A stretch of 64,000 nt of DNA from Bacteroides faecis MAJ27 (GCF_900106755.1 NZ_FNNN01000020.1:1-64000); one strand, 5' to 3'. Counted from the stretch's first letter, positions 1 to 8,242 are shown. The notes: generated by a model from the letters alone, not told the origin. Made by a program: numbers and translations.

Positions 1-67
1 GTTTCAAGCAGGGGAAACTAAAGTTTCAAACCATCTGGAACTGGAGTTTCAAGAGGCAAGAAACTTC
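1..67. repeat. Degenerate tandem array, about 22 bp, core GTTTCAA
   Basis: GTTTCAA starts at 1, 23 and 46, giving spacings of 22 and 23 bp. The rest of each unit is variable although all three end in a purine-rich stretch containing GAAACT or GGAACT-like sequence. The array is cut by the window edge, so more copies may lie outside. Confidence 0.55.
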
Positions 68-97
68 AGGAAACAACCGGAGACGGGAGCAGAGGAC

Positions 98-185
98 CGC
101 ATGAGTGGATAAGGAGGAACGCATGATTGGAGTGAAATGAACGCACGAGTGGAGTAAAAGTACCGCACGATTCAACCAACCCGAC
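98..185. repeat. Degenerate tandem array, four units of exactly 22 bp, core CGCAYGAKT
   Basis: CGCATGAGTGG, CGCATGATTGG, CGCACGAGTGG and CGCACGATTCA begin at 98, 120, 142 and 164, so the spacing is exactly 22 bp three times. The first 11-14 positions are conserved and the remaining 8-11 vary. The period is not a multiple of three and no gene covers it. Confidence 0.75.
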
Positions 186-192
186 CATAACA

Positions 193-239
193 ATGTCCCG
201 ATTAACCTGTTCTCTTAGGAAGAACAGGAGTATGGACAT
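193..239. other. Nested inverted repeat (stem-loop)
   Basis: Inner stem CCTGTTCT (206-213) pairs perfectly with AGAACAGG (221-228) around a 7-nt loop; an outer stem ATGTCC (193-198) pairs with GGACAT (234-239). No run of T follows on either strand, so a simple intrinsic terminator is not supported. Confidence 0.4.
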
Positions 240-277
240 AAGCGAAAAAAGCATTTATCACACAATAATAGAGGGAG

Positions 278-343
278 TATCAGATCTTAATACCTGATAT
301 ATCAATTATTAACAGATGGGACGTCAATTATTAATAGTTGACA
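278..343. repeat. Degenerate tandem array, three 22-bp units, core TATCA-N4-TTAA
   Basis: TATCA, TATCA and CGTCA start at 278, 300 and 322 (22-bp steps), each followed four bases later by TTAA and then a variable tail. The first unit is 17/22 identical to a unit at 26687-26708 in another gap of the window. Confidence 0.6.
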
Positions 344-430
344 GATAAGAGGTTAACATACTGAATACAAGATTACAACATCAAGAAAAATGTGTATTAA
401 AGCATGAATATAGAGTGAGAGCAAATGCCT

Positions 431-478
431 GCTACCACACTTGCTACCACAGCTGCTATCACAGCTGTAACAACGATG
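431..478. repeat. 12-bp tandem repeat, about four copies
   Basis: Units beginning GCTACCACACTT, GCTACCACAGCT, GCTATCACAGCT and GTAACAACGATG follow each other at exactly 12 bp from 431. The first three differ at only a few positions; the fourth is degenerate. Confidence 0.6.
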
Positions 479-554
479 AATAAACCGATACAAGCAAAAA
501 GTGAGAGCATGGGAGCAAAATCTATGTTTAATTCACTTGGAGAGAAATCCTAAG

Positions 555-667
555 TTCAAGTCATAAATGAGACAGTTGATTGAGAATATCGTGTAGAAAT
601 ATAATTTTAGAGAGAAGAAGATGAAAAAACTCATCTTTCGCTGAATTCAAGTTATAAATGAGACAGT
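555..667. repeat. 22-bp direct repeat, two copies 91 bp apart
   Basis: TTCAAGTCATAAATGAGACA plus GT (555-576) recurs at 646-667 with a single C/T difference. Between the copies lies a small stem-loop, AAGATGA (618-624) with TCATCTT (631-637). Function unknown. Confidence 0.6.
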
Positions 668-842
668 CCAAAAGAATTAGGTATATATCTAATTCCAGAT
701 AACGGGTCTATGTAGCTATTTCGAATTATTACGGAATAAACAAAAGTGAGATTTCACAGAGTAAAAATCACAATTCTAAAAGAAACTCCTTCCCCCCTCT
801 TTACAAACAAAAGAATGCGAGAGCCGGAAAGGAGTATCAATT

Positions 843-1568
843 TTACTTTATGATTGTTTCTACATGTCCATTCTTGAAAAAAAGATAAAAAGAACTAGAA
901 TACATCCACTGCACCTCTCCATTTGATTCTGAAACTGTCTGTGGTTTACCAAAAGCCAGCAAACATTCATCTTCTGTCATGCCCTTTACCGGTTTTCCGA
1001 TGCTTATCTCATTCCAGTGGCTGATAGGAGAAAGTTGGTTAGTACTAACAAAGTCAAACATCTTATTCAGCATTTGCGATTCTATATGCACAAAATCATC
1101 CATTGTTTCCTTATGAGAAGTCCTCTTCTCCGGCTGTAGTTTTTCCATCGGAGTCAATTTCTTCATTACAACAACCAATGATTCTATCTGAATATTGGAA
1201 AGATAGTAAACCAATTTTCCGTCTTTTACCTGAAACTGAGCTGTACAATAATATGTATTCTTTTGTTTTGCATCCGCTTGAGAAGTAAGCACCAGGTTGC
1301 AACTAAAACTCTTGGCAGGAACGCTTACTTCCGTTATTCCCTCACGCTGTACGGAACAGACGTTTTTGATAGTCCATAACAGAGCATTGGCATAAATATT
1401 TTCATCACTCATCGGACTGAAAGGAATGAATCCATTGACTACATATTTACTACCATCTGCACTGACCGGATAAGTTTTCTTTTGTTCTGTAAAAGTTTGT
1501 GCAATCAAAGAGGGTAATATCCCACCCAATAAAAATACAATTGCCAAAAGTCTCAGTCTTGTTATCAT
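843..1568 (-). CDS. Exported protein of unknown function with a BamE/SmpA-like C-terminal motif
   Basis: The 241-residue product starts MITRLRLLAIVFLLGG, a clear Sec signal peptide probably cut after ILPSLIAQ, so it should be periplasmic or surface-exposed. The body resembles the small Bacteroidales exported proteins grouped under DUF4468-like families, a weak recognition. The last 50 residues carry GMTEDECLLAFGKP, then QWMY, then YLFFKNGHVETI; this pattern (GMT-x-E-x4-GKP, W-x-Y, F-x-G-x-V) is typical of SmpA/OmlA/BamE-like repeats. The gene lies downstream of the beta-barrel gene but a terminator-like hairpin separates them, so its own expression signal is unclear. Function is not known. 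Confidence 0.75.
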   Translation of the reverse strand: MITRLRLLAIVFLLGGILPSLIAQTFTEQKKTYPVSADGSKYVVNGFIPFSPMSDENIYANALLWTIKNVCSVQREGITEVSVPAKSFSCNLVLTSQADAKQKNTYYCTAQFQVKDGKLVYYLSNIQIESLVVVMKKLTPMEKLQPEKRTSHKETMDDFVHIESQMLNKMFDFVSTNQLSPISHWNEISIGKPVKGMTEDECLLAFGKPQTVSESNGEVQWMYSSSFYLFFKNGHVETIIK

Positions 1569-1588
1569 ATTCTGTTATTTTAAGAAAA

Positions 1589-1633
1589 CAGCATTCACTT
1601 TCTTTTCTTTTTATAGAAAAGACGTGAATGCTG
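1589..1633 (-). terminator. Stem-loop after the beta-barrel gene
   Basis: CAGCATTCAC (1589-1598) and GTGAATGCTG (1624-1633) form a perfect 10-bp stem; inside it a second pair CTTTTCT/AGAAAAG extends the hairpin. Read on the minus strand it is followed by TTTTCTTAA, so it probably ends transcription from the genes at 2806-1664. Confidence 0.6.
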
Positions 1634-1663
1634 AAATTTATATGCTTAAAAAGGTTGTTTCAA

Positions 1664-2299
1664 TTAAAAAGCGATACCCAGACGAATCATAAAGTTGCTA
1701 GTCTTAATGCCATCAGCATCGGTAAATACATCAATGAATCCACGCTGATAAGTAAGATCCAGATTGAAACGGTCGTACCATACGCCTACACCAATATTCA
1801 TACCTGCATCGAAATGATTATAATCTACTTCAAGAGCATCAGCAAAATCTCCCCAGCTAATGCTTTCTCCATCTTCTTTCATTTTGCTGGTATAGTCATA
1901 ACTTGCAAAAACTCCTAAGTGCGGATCAATACTAATATTATCTGCTACTCCGATTTTCCATCCGAAAGTAAACGGTGAATATTGAACATTGTGTGCGATA
2001 CATTTCATGTCGTCAACTTTAAATCCACGAGAACCAAGAGCGAACTCCATTCCCCAATAAGCTCCTGCACCACCCAATGACTTCTGATAGCCTAATGTTG
2101 CATTATAGCCGATGTTTGAATCTGTTCCATCAATTCCGTCACCACTAAGGTTCATCATGTTCACGCCTGCACGCAAGAACCATTGTGTATTACTAGCTTG
2201 CTTTTGAGTCTTAACGATTGTGCTTCTGGATGATACAATCTGTGCCTGTGTTCCTACGCACAACAAAAGCGCAGCAACAATTGATAATACTTTTTTCAT
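1664..2299 (-). CDS. Outer-membrane beta-barrel protein
   Basis: The 211-residue product opens with a signal peptide (MKKVLSIVAALLLCVGTQAQ) and continues as alternating aromatic/polar strands with glycine-rich turns, ending in NFMIRLGIAF, a C-terminal strand closing with phenylalanine as in outer-membrane barrels. It resembles the porin-family/OMP_b-brl proteins common in Bacteroidetes, with about eight predicted strands. It begins 21 nt after the gene at 2321-2806, so the two are probably one transcript. The substrate or role cannot be read from the sequence. Confidence 0.8.
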   Translation of the reverse strand: MKKVLSIVAALLLCVGTQAQIVSSRSTIVKTQKQASNTQWFLRAGVNMMNLSGDGIDGTDSNIGYNATLGYQKSLGGAGAYWGMEFALGSRGFKVDDMKCIAHNVQYSPFTFGWKIGVADNISIDPHLGVFASYDYTSKMKEDGESISWGDFADALEVDYNHFDAGMNIGVGVWYDRFNLDLTYQRGFIDVFTDADGIKTSNFMIRLGIAF

Positions 2300-2320
2300 T
2301 ATTGTCTATGTTTTTAGTTA

Positions 2321-2806
2321 TTAATTCTTATTCTTTATAACGGGGGCTATTTTCGTTCTATCATCAGCACCCGAAAGTTTTTGAATGCGTATCCATTCGT
2401 AGTCTTCTGTCGTAGCAGTATGCCAGTTTGTGAACACTCCCGGATAACCTACGACCGTAACCGTATATCCTCCCGATTTTTCATCGTCTTCTATCTTAAA
2501 AGTAGCTCCCATGATCACATCACAGTCATTCTTGATAGTGGACAAATAAGTTCCCCATGCACGGATATTATCAAGTTCCCCTTTCATGGCAACTTCCACT
2601 TCTTCTTTGCTCAGTGTCCATTCATCCTTTATACGCCCTTTTTCTTCGAGTATTTTCACCTCAACAACTGTGGGTTTTACACAAACCTCAGTCACTGCAT
2701 CTCCTGCACGTGCCTGTGCATCACGAAATTTGAAGACAGTCTTTTGTGCATATGTCCCGATTGCACAACCAAAAGCCAGCATGATAATTAGAAATAGCTT
2801 TTTCAT
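2321..2806 (-). CDS. Small exported protein of unknown function
   Basis: The 161-residue product has a signal peptide (MKKLFLIIMLAFGCAIGTYAQ) followed by a soluble domain with no family I recognise. Visible features are a stretch starting TEVCVKPTVVEV, and a segment around DCDVIMGATFKIEDDEK-GGYTVTVVGYPG that resembles the conserved end of small Bacteroides proteins annotated only as hypothetical. It is the first gene of a likely two-gene transcript with the downstream beta barrel, and a -7-like element lies about 30 nt upstream of its start. Confidence 0.7.
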   Translation of the reverse strand: MKKLFLIIMLAFGCAIGTYAQKTVFKFRDAQARAGDAVTEVCVKPTVVEVKILEEKGRIKDEWTLSKEEVEVAMKGELDNIRAWGTYLSTIKNDCDVIMGATFKIEDDEKSGGYTVTVVGYPGVFTNWHTATTEDYEWIRIQKLSGADDRTKIAPVIKNKN

Positions 2807-2836
2807 TTTCTTTTGTGATTATATGTTAATACAGCG

Positions 2837-2844
2837 CAAAGATA
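2837..2844 (-). promoter_or_regulatory. Bacteroidetes -7 element TATCTTTG
   Basis: The minus strand reads TATCTTTG, matching TAnnTTTG, 31 nt before the start codon of the gene at 2321-2806. No good -33 TTG is seen at the usual 19-21 nt distance, so this is a motif match only. Confidence 0.45.
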
Positions 2845-2904
2845 TGCTAAAGGAGTATACTTGTAGAGAAAAACATAGTTCCAAGAGCGATACAAAACTG
2901 TGTC

Positions 2905-3156
2905 CTATTTGGAGACACTCAAAGAAACCCGAACATCAATGCTATCAGAGAGGTCACGAAAAAAATCATGTTCGAGAATACAGGAGATACGCCAAAGGAG
3001 ATGAATGTCAATATTTTCTTTCTGAAATATTTTATAGACATTTGGACGTGTACAACACAATTGTTCAGCGAACCAAGTGACCGTACGCCCTTGGTCGTGA
3101 AGTGTGCGTTCAATAAGTCGTCCTGCATGAATCATACTATTTTTATCTATACACAT
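2905..3156 (-). CDS. Small XRE-like helix-turn-helix protein
   Basis: An 83-residue product whose body (HAGRLIERTLHDQGRTVTWFAEQL, then RPNVYKIFQKENID and LLWRISCILEHDFFRDLS) matches the compact Bacteroidales DNA-binding proteins in which the motif TxxWfAxxL-x2-xRxNVYxIF carries the helix-turn-helix. Such proteins are probable transcriptional regulators; the target is unknown. ATG codons exist at residues 1 and 8; the longer form is given. It lies alone between two gaps. Confidence 0.75.
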   Translation of the reverse strand: MCIDKNSMIHAGRLIERTLHDQGRTVTWFAEQLCCTRPNVYKIFQKENIDIHLLWRISCILEHDFFRDLSDSIDVRVSLSVSK

Positions 3157-3274
3157 CTCAAGAACAAATAACTATCTGGTCTTATGCTCTTTGCACGAAT
3201 GGCAAGAACACCGATGCAATCATACTTTCTCTATTTTTTCTATTTCTTCCCATTATTAACCAAATTCATATTAA

Positions 3275-3721
3275 CTACTCAGGCTGTTTTTTGAATTTAG
3301 CAATAATTGTATAGTCAACTTCTTCGTCTTTCCATTGAAGTGTCATCTCATCACCTTTGAGAGATTTGACCTGCCATTCTTCAGTCCAACTATCACTCAA
3401 TGCAACTTTGATTTTGTTACCAGATATAGTCCAGGCAAAAGAGTAATGTCCCATCAGTTCCAAAAGCTGGTCGCTACCACTGTCTATATCCCCCTCATAC
3501 TTACCATCTGCCAAATGACTACTGAAGTTAATGTAATAGTCATCACCATTATAGTTACTCTCCCATGTTTCGCCATCCTCACTCCAACACTGATAATAAC
3601 AAACCCAATATCCAGTGACGGATGCGGTGTTTACATCCGTATTATCATCCTTACTGCACGCTGCAAAAAGCAGACAACACATGACCAGCGCAAAACTGGA
3701 CCTCATTATAAACTTTTTCAT
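3275..3721 (-). CDS. Lipoprotein, lipocalin-like/unknown beta protein
   Basis: From ATG at 3721 the product has 148 residues; a TTG two codons upstream is less likely. The start MKKFIMRSSFALVMCCLLFAACSKDD is a signal peptide with lipobox FAAC, followed by an acidic SKDDN linker of the kind that sends Bacteroides lipoproteins to the cell surface. The remainder (VTGYWVCYY..., then MGHYSFAWTISGNKIKVAL and DEMTLQW) has the WxG-x-strand rhythm of lipocalin-like domains that are common in Bacteroidetes. Ligand unknown. Confidence 0.75.
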   Translation of the reverse strand: MKKFIMRSSFALVMCCLLFAACSKDDNTDVNTASVTGYWVCYYQCWSEDGETWESNYNGDDYYINFSSHLADGKYEGDIDSGSDQLLELMGHYSFAWTISGNKIKVALSDSWTEEWQVKSLKGDEMTLQWKDEEVDYTIIAKFKKQPE

Positions 3722-3767
3722 ACACAATAATTTTAGTTAATATTCTTATCTATTAAGATATAGGTCA

Positions 3768-3775
3768 CAAATATA
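3768..3775 (-). promoter_or_regulatory. Bacteroidetes -7 element TATATTTG
   Basis: Minus-strand TATATTTG lies 47 nt upstream of the lipoprotein start codon. The region upstream is AT-rich with no clear TTG at -33, so support rests on the -7 match and position. Confidence 0.4.
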
Positions 3776-3953
3776 TATAAAATTATTATTGGCGTTTTTA
3801 CGCAAAATATCTGTTTATGATTAAACGGCTAAAAGGGATGATCATTCTATTTAAAAAGATGTTTATTATGCATATTTTTTAAGCGCAAAACCGGAGAGCA
3901 TTGATAAATATTTCCCTATTTATTGTTTTTCTCTTCAAGAATGTCAGAACATA

Positions 3954-4967
3954 TTATTTTATGTAAGATTTGTACGATGAAAGTATTTGCTCTATCTCAT
4001 TTAATTCTTCAGCAGTAAACTCCAGATGGTTTAAAGCTTGCAAATTATCAGCCAGCTGATTTACTGAACTAGCTCCTACAATCACCGATGTCATCCGTTC
4101 GTCTCTCAACACCCATGCCAATGCCATCTCTGCCAGTGTTTGCCCACGACGACGGGCGATTTCATTCAATTGCCGGGCGACCTCCACTTTTTCAGGTGTC
4201 ACCTGCGAACGTTGGAGAAAAGTAGAAGAACGTGCCGCACGCGAACCTTCGGGGACACCATTCAAATACCTATCCGTGAGTAATCCTTGTGCCAAAGGAG
4301 AAAAGGCTATAAAGCCGGAACCATATTCGGCAGCCAGCGGAAGATTTTCAGCCTCAACTGCACGGTCGAACATACTATAACGATACTGGCTGATAAGACA
4401 GGGGACACCCGCTTTTGCCATCATTTCATAAGCAAACCGTGCTTGCCGAGGAGGATATTTAGAGATTCCGATATACAGTGCTTTTCCTTGTCTGACAATA
4501 TCGATCAAGGTCTGAATCGTTTCTTCTACCGGAGTGACTCCGTCATAGCGATGGCTATAGAAAATATCAAAATACTCCAGCCCCGTACGACGGAGGCTCT
4601 GATCGATACTTGCCATCAGGTTCTTACGGGAACTGTTTCCGCCATAAGGCCCCGCCCACATATCATGCCCGGCCTTGGAGGAAATTATCATTTCATCCCG
4701 GTAACCGTGAAAATTCTCCTTCAGAATTCGCCCGAAGTTTGCTTCAGCACTCCCCGGAACAGGACCGTAGTTGTTTGCCAGATCAAAATGGGTGATCCCG
4801 TGATCAAAGGCATACTTAATCATATCCGCTGCCACGACAAAGTCATCAACACTACCGAAGTTGTGCCATAATCCTAAAGAAATAAGAGGCAGTTGCAATC
4901 CGCTTTTACCACAATACTTATATTTCATCTGATCATAACGACCAGTAGCCGGTTGATAATTGTCCAT
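3954..4967 (-). CDS. Aldo/keto reductase, YghZ/Kv-beta type
   Basis: From ATG at 4967 the product has 337 residues (a TTG at 4976 would add three). It is an NADPH-dependent aldo/keto reductase with the catalytic tetrad visible as D62 (HFDLANNYG), Y67, K98 (IISSKAGHDMW) and H139 (FYSHRYDG), and a C-terminal cofactor-binding region (SVIVGASSVNQLADN). The GPVPGSAE and WAGPYG-SRK signatures point to the subgroup of E. coli YghZ, which reduces glyceraldehyde 3-phosphate and other aldehydes; the true substrate here is inferred only by that resemblance. It follows the GH2 gene on the same strand after a 167-bp gap, and no Bacteroides -7 element is evident in that gap. Confidence 0.9.
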   Translation of the reverse strand: MDNYQPATGRYDQMKYKYCGKSGLQLPLISLGLWHNFGSVDDFVVAADMIKYAFDHGITHFDLANNYGPVPGSAEANFGRILKENFHGYRDEMIISSKAGHDMWAGPYGGNSSRKNLMASIDQSLRRTGLEYFDIFYSHRYDGVTPVEETIQTLIDIVRQGKALYIGISKYPPRQARFAYEMMAKAGVPCLISQYRYSMFDRAVEAENLPLAAEYGSGFIAFSPLAQGLLTDRYLNGVPEGSRAARSSTFLQRSQVTPEKVEVARQLNEIARRRGQTLAEMALAWVLRDERMTSVIVGASSVNQLADNLQALNHLEFTAEELNEIEQILSSYKSYIK

Positions 4968-5069
4968 AAGAGTCAATGATTTTTCTTTCTACAAAGAAAA
5001 AGAAAATATTTCAATAACGATTATTCTATTCACTCTAAATTTCATTCTTCAAGATAACCGTAAAATATT

Positions 5070-5104
5070 GGAGAATGTATGTCTCACACAGAGATACATC
5101 CTCC
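5070..5104 (-). terminator. Imperfect hairpin downstream of the GH2 gene
   Basis: GGAG-N2-TGTAT (from 5070) pairs with ATACAT-C-CTCC (to 5104) with small internal mismatches. On the minus strand it lies 30 nt past the GH2 stop codon and is followed by AATATTTTA, a weak U-tract. It may end or attenuate transcription before the aldo/keto reductase gene. Confidence 0.35.
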
Positions 5105-5134
5105 AACAGTTCAAGAAACAAACCCTAAAGAAAC

Positions 5135-8100
5135 TTACTCCAACAAATTCTCTTTGAATTCTATTTCTACAATGCGTAATTCGTGCCCGGTTTTATCGCC
5201 ATCCTTTGCTTTAAACAAATCCAGTTCATTGGCAACAGGGGCAGCTACTTCTACTATTTGCCCGAAAGCATCTCCTTCCTTACTTGTACCCTTGAGCCGG
5301 ATAGTGATTTCATTCGTCAACACAGGCTTCACATCTAAGTGGACATATCCCAGACTCTTGTCTGTATCTCCGCTCCAAATCAATTCTTTACCCGCATAAA
5401 TTTCCAGCGGATAGCTGCGCATACGCCATCCGGTCAACTTCAGACAGACTTCATCCACACGTGCGGCACGTTCCAACTGATAGGTTATCCATGCAGTACC
5501 CGCTTTCCCGTCATTCCGCCATTCACTCAGTTCATTATCATCAAAGCTGTTAACCGCACACTCGCTATTGGCACCTGCTATGGCAGAGACAATGCCGACA
5601 TCGACCTTTGACACCTTGTATGAAGGAGTTTGCGGAGTCTCCCCACGAGTCAGCCTGCCTTCCAGTTCATCACCGGGGATATAATCGCTCAAACCGTTCT
5701 TTACTTCAACAGGCATAGAAGCGAAGCTAATTTCTGCCGGTTTCAATCCGGTAGCCTTCGCCGTGATACGAACTGTTCCGGCAGTGGTGAGCGAACGGAT
5801 CAACGCACGATTGATGCCACACTCTACCGGCAAATCTTTTGAAAGAATATAATTATTTTCTCCTTGTGCGATACCGCCTCGCCATTCGGCAGGCCCTTCC
5901 ACCTCAAAGTGGATCAAGTCATTTGCCAGCGGACAACGGTTCCCTTCTTTATCCATCACTTCTACCTGAAGCAATACCATATCCGCACCATCCGCTTTCC
6001 ATCCTTCAGGACTCTGAATCAGGCTCAACCGGATTTGTTCCGGCTTACCTGCCGTCTGCAATTGAGTGCGGCAGCATTCTTTTCCGTTTTCGTCATATCC
6101 CACAGCTTCCAACTTGCCCGGCACAAAAGCGATATCTCTGAAAGTATACAGGAAATGGTAGCCCCGTTCGCCATTCCCCAACGATTTCCCATTCAGGAGC
6201 AACTCTACCTTATCGGCACTCGATACGACATATACAGGTTTCACTACCGTATCATCATAGTTCCAATGGCCGACAATATAAATACGGGGACATTCCGTAT
6301 CTACCCAGCCGTCCCACATCACCTGATGTGCAAAGAAAGGATCTTTAGGGATACGCATGGCATCAGTCACCCCGCTACGACGATAATTTTCGACTCCACG
6401 GTAATGCGTATTGGTATCGGAAAAGATAATCTTCACACCACCCGAACTGACACGATCTCCCGTTCCCGGACGTTCCCGCCAATAATCGAACCAGCGAATG
6501 ATATTCTCGACAGTAAAGGAATCCTGATTACGGTTGTAGACACGCGCATCCACCTTCTTCTGTACCTTATTGGTGACAGTAGATTTATAAGAACTACTGC
6601 CCTCTCCATCCTTGTGATAAGGATAAGAATAATCATCCCAATATTTACGTAACCCCTCGTCACGGCAATACTCCATAGCCCACATCGGATGATGCGCACT
6701 TTTATTGATATAAAGCATTTCGCCGCCATATTCCGCTTCACGGATATCCAGCATTTCGCGGGAACCGATTGCACGCCCGCCATGAGGATCATACAGATCA
6801 CGGATTCCTTTCATTTCTATCATGTGCTCACGACTGATAGACTCATTGCCACATTCATAAAACAGGATACTCGGATTATTGCGGTTATAAATGATAGCGT
6901 CACGCATCAATTCCGTACGCTGTTCCCACTGACGTCCTTCACAATCTTTCTCGGCATCACCGGCCTGCATAGCCTGAATCAATCCTACACGGTCACACGA
7001 CTCGATATCCTGTTTCCACGGAGTGACATGCATCCAGCGCACAAGGTTCGCATTGCCCTCTACCATCAGATGATTGCTATAATCGCTCAACCAGGCAGGC
7101 ACGCTCATCCCGACTCCCGGCCATTCATTGCTCGTCCGCTGTGCAAAGCCCTTCATCTGAATAACGCGATCATTCAGCCAGATCATTCCTTTACCGAAAC
7201 GCGTTTTACGGAATCCGGTACGGGTAGCGACCTCGTCTACTTTCCTGCCATCTACCCACAGACTTGTCTTTACCGTATACAAATAGCCGTATCCCCAACT
7301 CCAGAAATGCAGGTTGTCTACCTCAGATGCCGCTTTCAGTGTGATTGTTTCACCCGGTTTCACCACCGCTTGTGTTTCTCCGAATGTCTTGACGGATGTC
7401 CCGTCACGGTCTATCAGTTCCACTTGATAAGATACTTGCTTATCACGATTATATTCGTTCTTGATTTCCGACTCCGCATGAATGACAGCTTTCTGTGATT
7501 TCACACGAATATCTTCAGCATAGACGTAGACTCCGGTCGTTTTGAGATTACTATATAAAGGTAAAGTCTGATACAGACGGTCGGTGACATGCAACCATAC
7601 ATTTTTCGGAATGCCTCCATAATTGGCATTAAAATTCTTATTGCTCCACTGATATTTCGTACCTGTTGCCCGTTCTTTATAATTCCAGTCATTGTCGATG
7701 CGAAGTGCTATTACATTTTCCTGTCCATACTTAATGTAAGGAGTCAGGTCGAAGCCGACAGCCATCACGCCATTTTCGTGCAGACCGATATGATGACCAT
7801 TGATATAAAAATCCGCCCCTTGACGAACTCCTTCGAACTCTACAAAGACCTTCTTATTTTTACTATCGCCCGGCAGACGAAAATGCTTCCGATACCACAT
7901 AATCGTATCGGTCAGTTCATCAATACTTAAGCGAAAAGCCTCATCTTCATTGAAAGCATGCGGCAAAGTCACTTTCTTCCAGTCCGAATCAGAAAAACGT
8001 ATTTGCTTTGCTTCCGGAGTATCACCCACATAAAGCAACCAGTCTGAATTGAAATTATATTTATTACGGACATCGGACGATGTCACGAACTGGCTTATTC

Positions 8101-8140
8101 CAATAAAAGCCAAAAAGAAAAAGAGGATTCTATGTCTCAT
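5135..8140 (-). CDS. Glycoside hydrolase family 2, exported (beta-galactosidase-like)
   Basis: A 1001-residue product with signal peptide (residues 1-21). Domains in order: GH2 sugar-binding jelly roll (about 30-190, with FEGVRQGADFYINGHHIG), an immunoglobulin-like domain (200-300), the TIM barrel (310-620), a DUF4982-like domain (640-710, ELLLNGKSLG), a further beta-sandwich (730-860) and a C-terminal discoidin/CBM-like module (about 870-990, around ELSEWRNDGKAGTAWITYQL). The acid/base is seen at E433 in FYECGNES; E490 in MWAMEYC is the best nucleophile candidate. GH2 enzymes release beta-linked galactose, glucuronate, mannose or arabinose units by a retaining mechanism in the periplasm or at the surface; specificity cannot be read here. 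No SusC/SusD pair is nearby, so it is not inside an evident polysaccharide utilisation locus. Confidence 0.92.
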   Translation of the reverse strand: MRHRILFFFLAFIGISQFVTSSDVRNKYNFNSDWLLYVGDTPEAKQIRFSDSDWKKVTLPHAFNEDEAFRLSIDELTDTIMWYRKHFRLPGDSKNKKVFVEFEGVRQGADFYINGHHIGLHENGVMAVGFDLTPYIKYGQENVIALRIDNDWNYKERATGTKYQWSNKNFNANYGGIPKNVWLHVTDRLYQTLPLYSNLKTTGVYVYAEDIRVKSQKAVIHAESEIKNEYNRDKQVSYQVELIDRDGTSVKTFGETQAVVKPGETITLKAASEVDNLHFWSWGYGYLYTVKTSLWVDGRKVDEVATRTGFRKTRFGKGMIWLNDRVIQMKGFAQRTSNEWPGVGMSVPAWLSDYSNHLMVEGNANLVRWMHVTPWKQDIESCDRVGLIQAMQAGDAEKDCEGRQWEQRTELMRDAIIYNRNNPSILFYECGNESISREHMIEMKGIRDLYDPHGGRAIGSREMLDIREAEYGGEMLYINKSAHHPMWAMEYCRDEGLRKYWDDYSYPYHKDGEGSSSYKSTVTNKVQKKVDARVYNRNQDSFTVENIIRWFDYWRERPGTGDRVSSGGVKIIFSDTNTHYRGVENYRRSGVTDAMRIPKDPFFAHQVMWDGWVDTECPRIYIVGHWNYDDTVVKPVYVVSSADKVELLLNGKSLGNGERGYHFLYTFRDIAFVPGKLEAVGYDENGKECCRTQLQTAGKPEQIRLSLIQSPEGWKADGADMVLLQVEVMDKEGNRCPLANDLIHFEVEGPAEWRGGIAQGENNYILSKDLPVECGINRALIRSLTTAGTVRITAKATGLKPAEISFASMPVEVKNGLSDYIPGDELEGRLTRGETPQTPSYKVSKVDVGIVSAIAGANSECAVNSFDDNELSEWRNDGKAGTAWITYQLERAARVDEVCLKLTGWRMRSYPLEIYAGKELIWSGDTDKSLGYVHLDVKPVLTNEITIRLKGTSKEGDAFGQIVEVAAPVANELDLFKAKDGDKTGHELRIVEIEFKENLLE

Positions 8141-8165
8141 AGTATGTCTATTTATCTGTTCGTGG

Positions 8166-8173
8166 CAAAGCTA
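8166..8173 (-). promoter_or_regulatory. Bacteroidetes -7 element TAGCTTTG
   Basis: Minus-strand TAGCTTTG lies 26 nt upstream of the GH2 start codon. No TTG is found at the ideal -33 distance, so this is a moderate candidate. Confidence 0.4.
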
Positions 8174-8242
8174 GCGCAAAATACCACACCTGTCCATAGA
8201 CTAAAATACAGATTGCATAGAGATTTGTTCAGAAAGCATAGA

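Larger units (their letters stand above)
1..842. other. Non-coding region with several short repeat arrays
   Basis: No reading frame here has the length, signal peptide or recognisable motif expected of a gene; the longest minus-strand frame (62 codons, 66-254) runs straight across the 22-bp array and its product resembles nothing I know. The stretch instead holds, in order, three arrays of 22-bp units, a nested stem-loop, a 12-bp tandem repeat and a 22-bp direct repeat, each listed separately. It lies downstream of the minus-strand gene at 843-1568, so it could be the 3' region of that transcript or the upstream region of a gene beyond the window. Confidence 0.6.

Noticed and set aside
98..185. 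CRISPR array
   Set aside because: Units are only 22 bp with no separate unique spacers of constant length, repeats are degenerate, and no cas gene is near.
66..254. 62-codon minus-strand frame as a gene
   Set aside because: It crosses the 22-bp array, has no family resemblance and no ribosome binding site; the bases are better explained by the repeat.
785..834. ACTCCTT/AAGGAGT inverted repeat as terminator of the gene at 843
   Set aside because: The loop is 36 nt and there is no T-run, so the stem is too weak to claim.
5864..7498. Long plus-strand frames opposite the GH2 gene
   Set aside because: Antisense shadows without signal peptide, motif or promoter.
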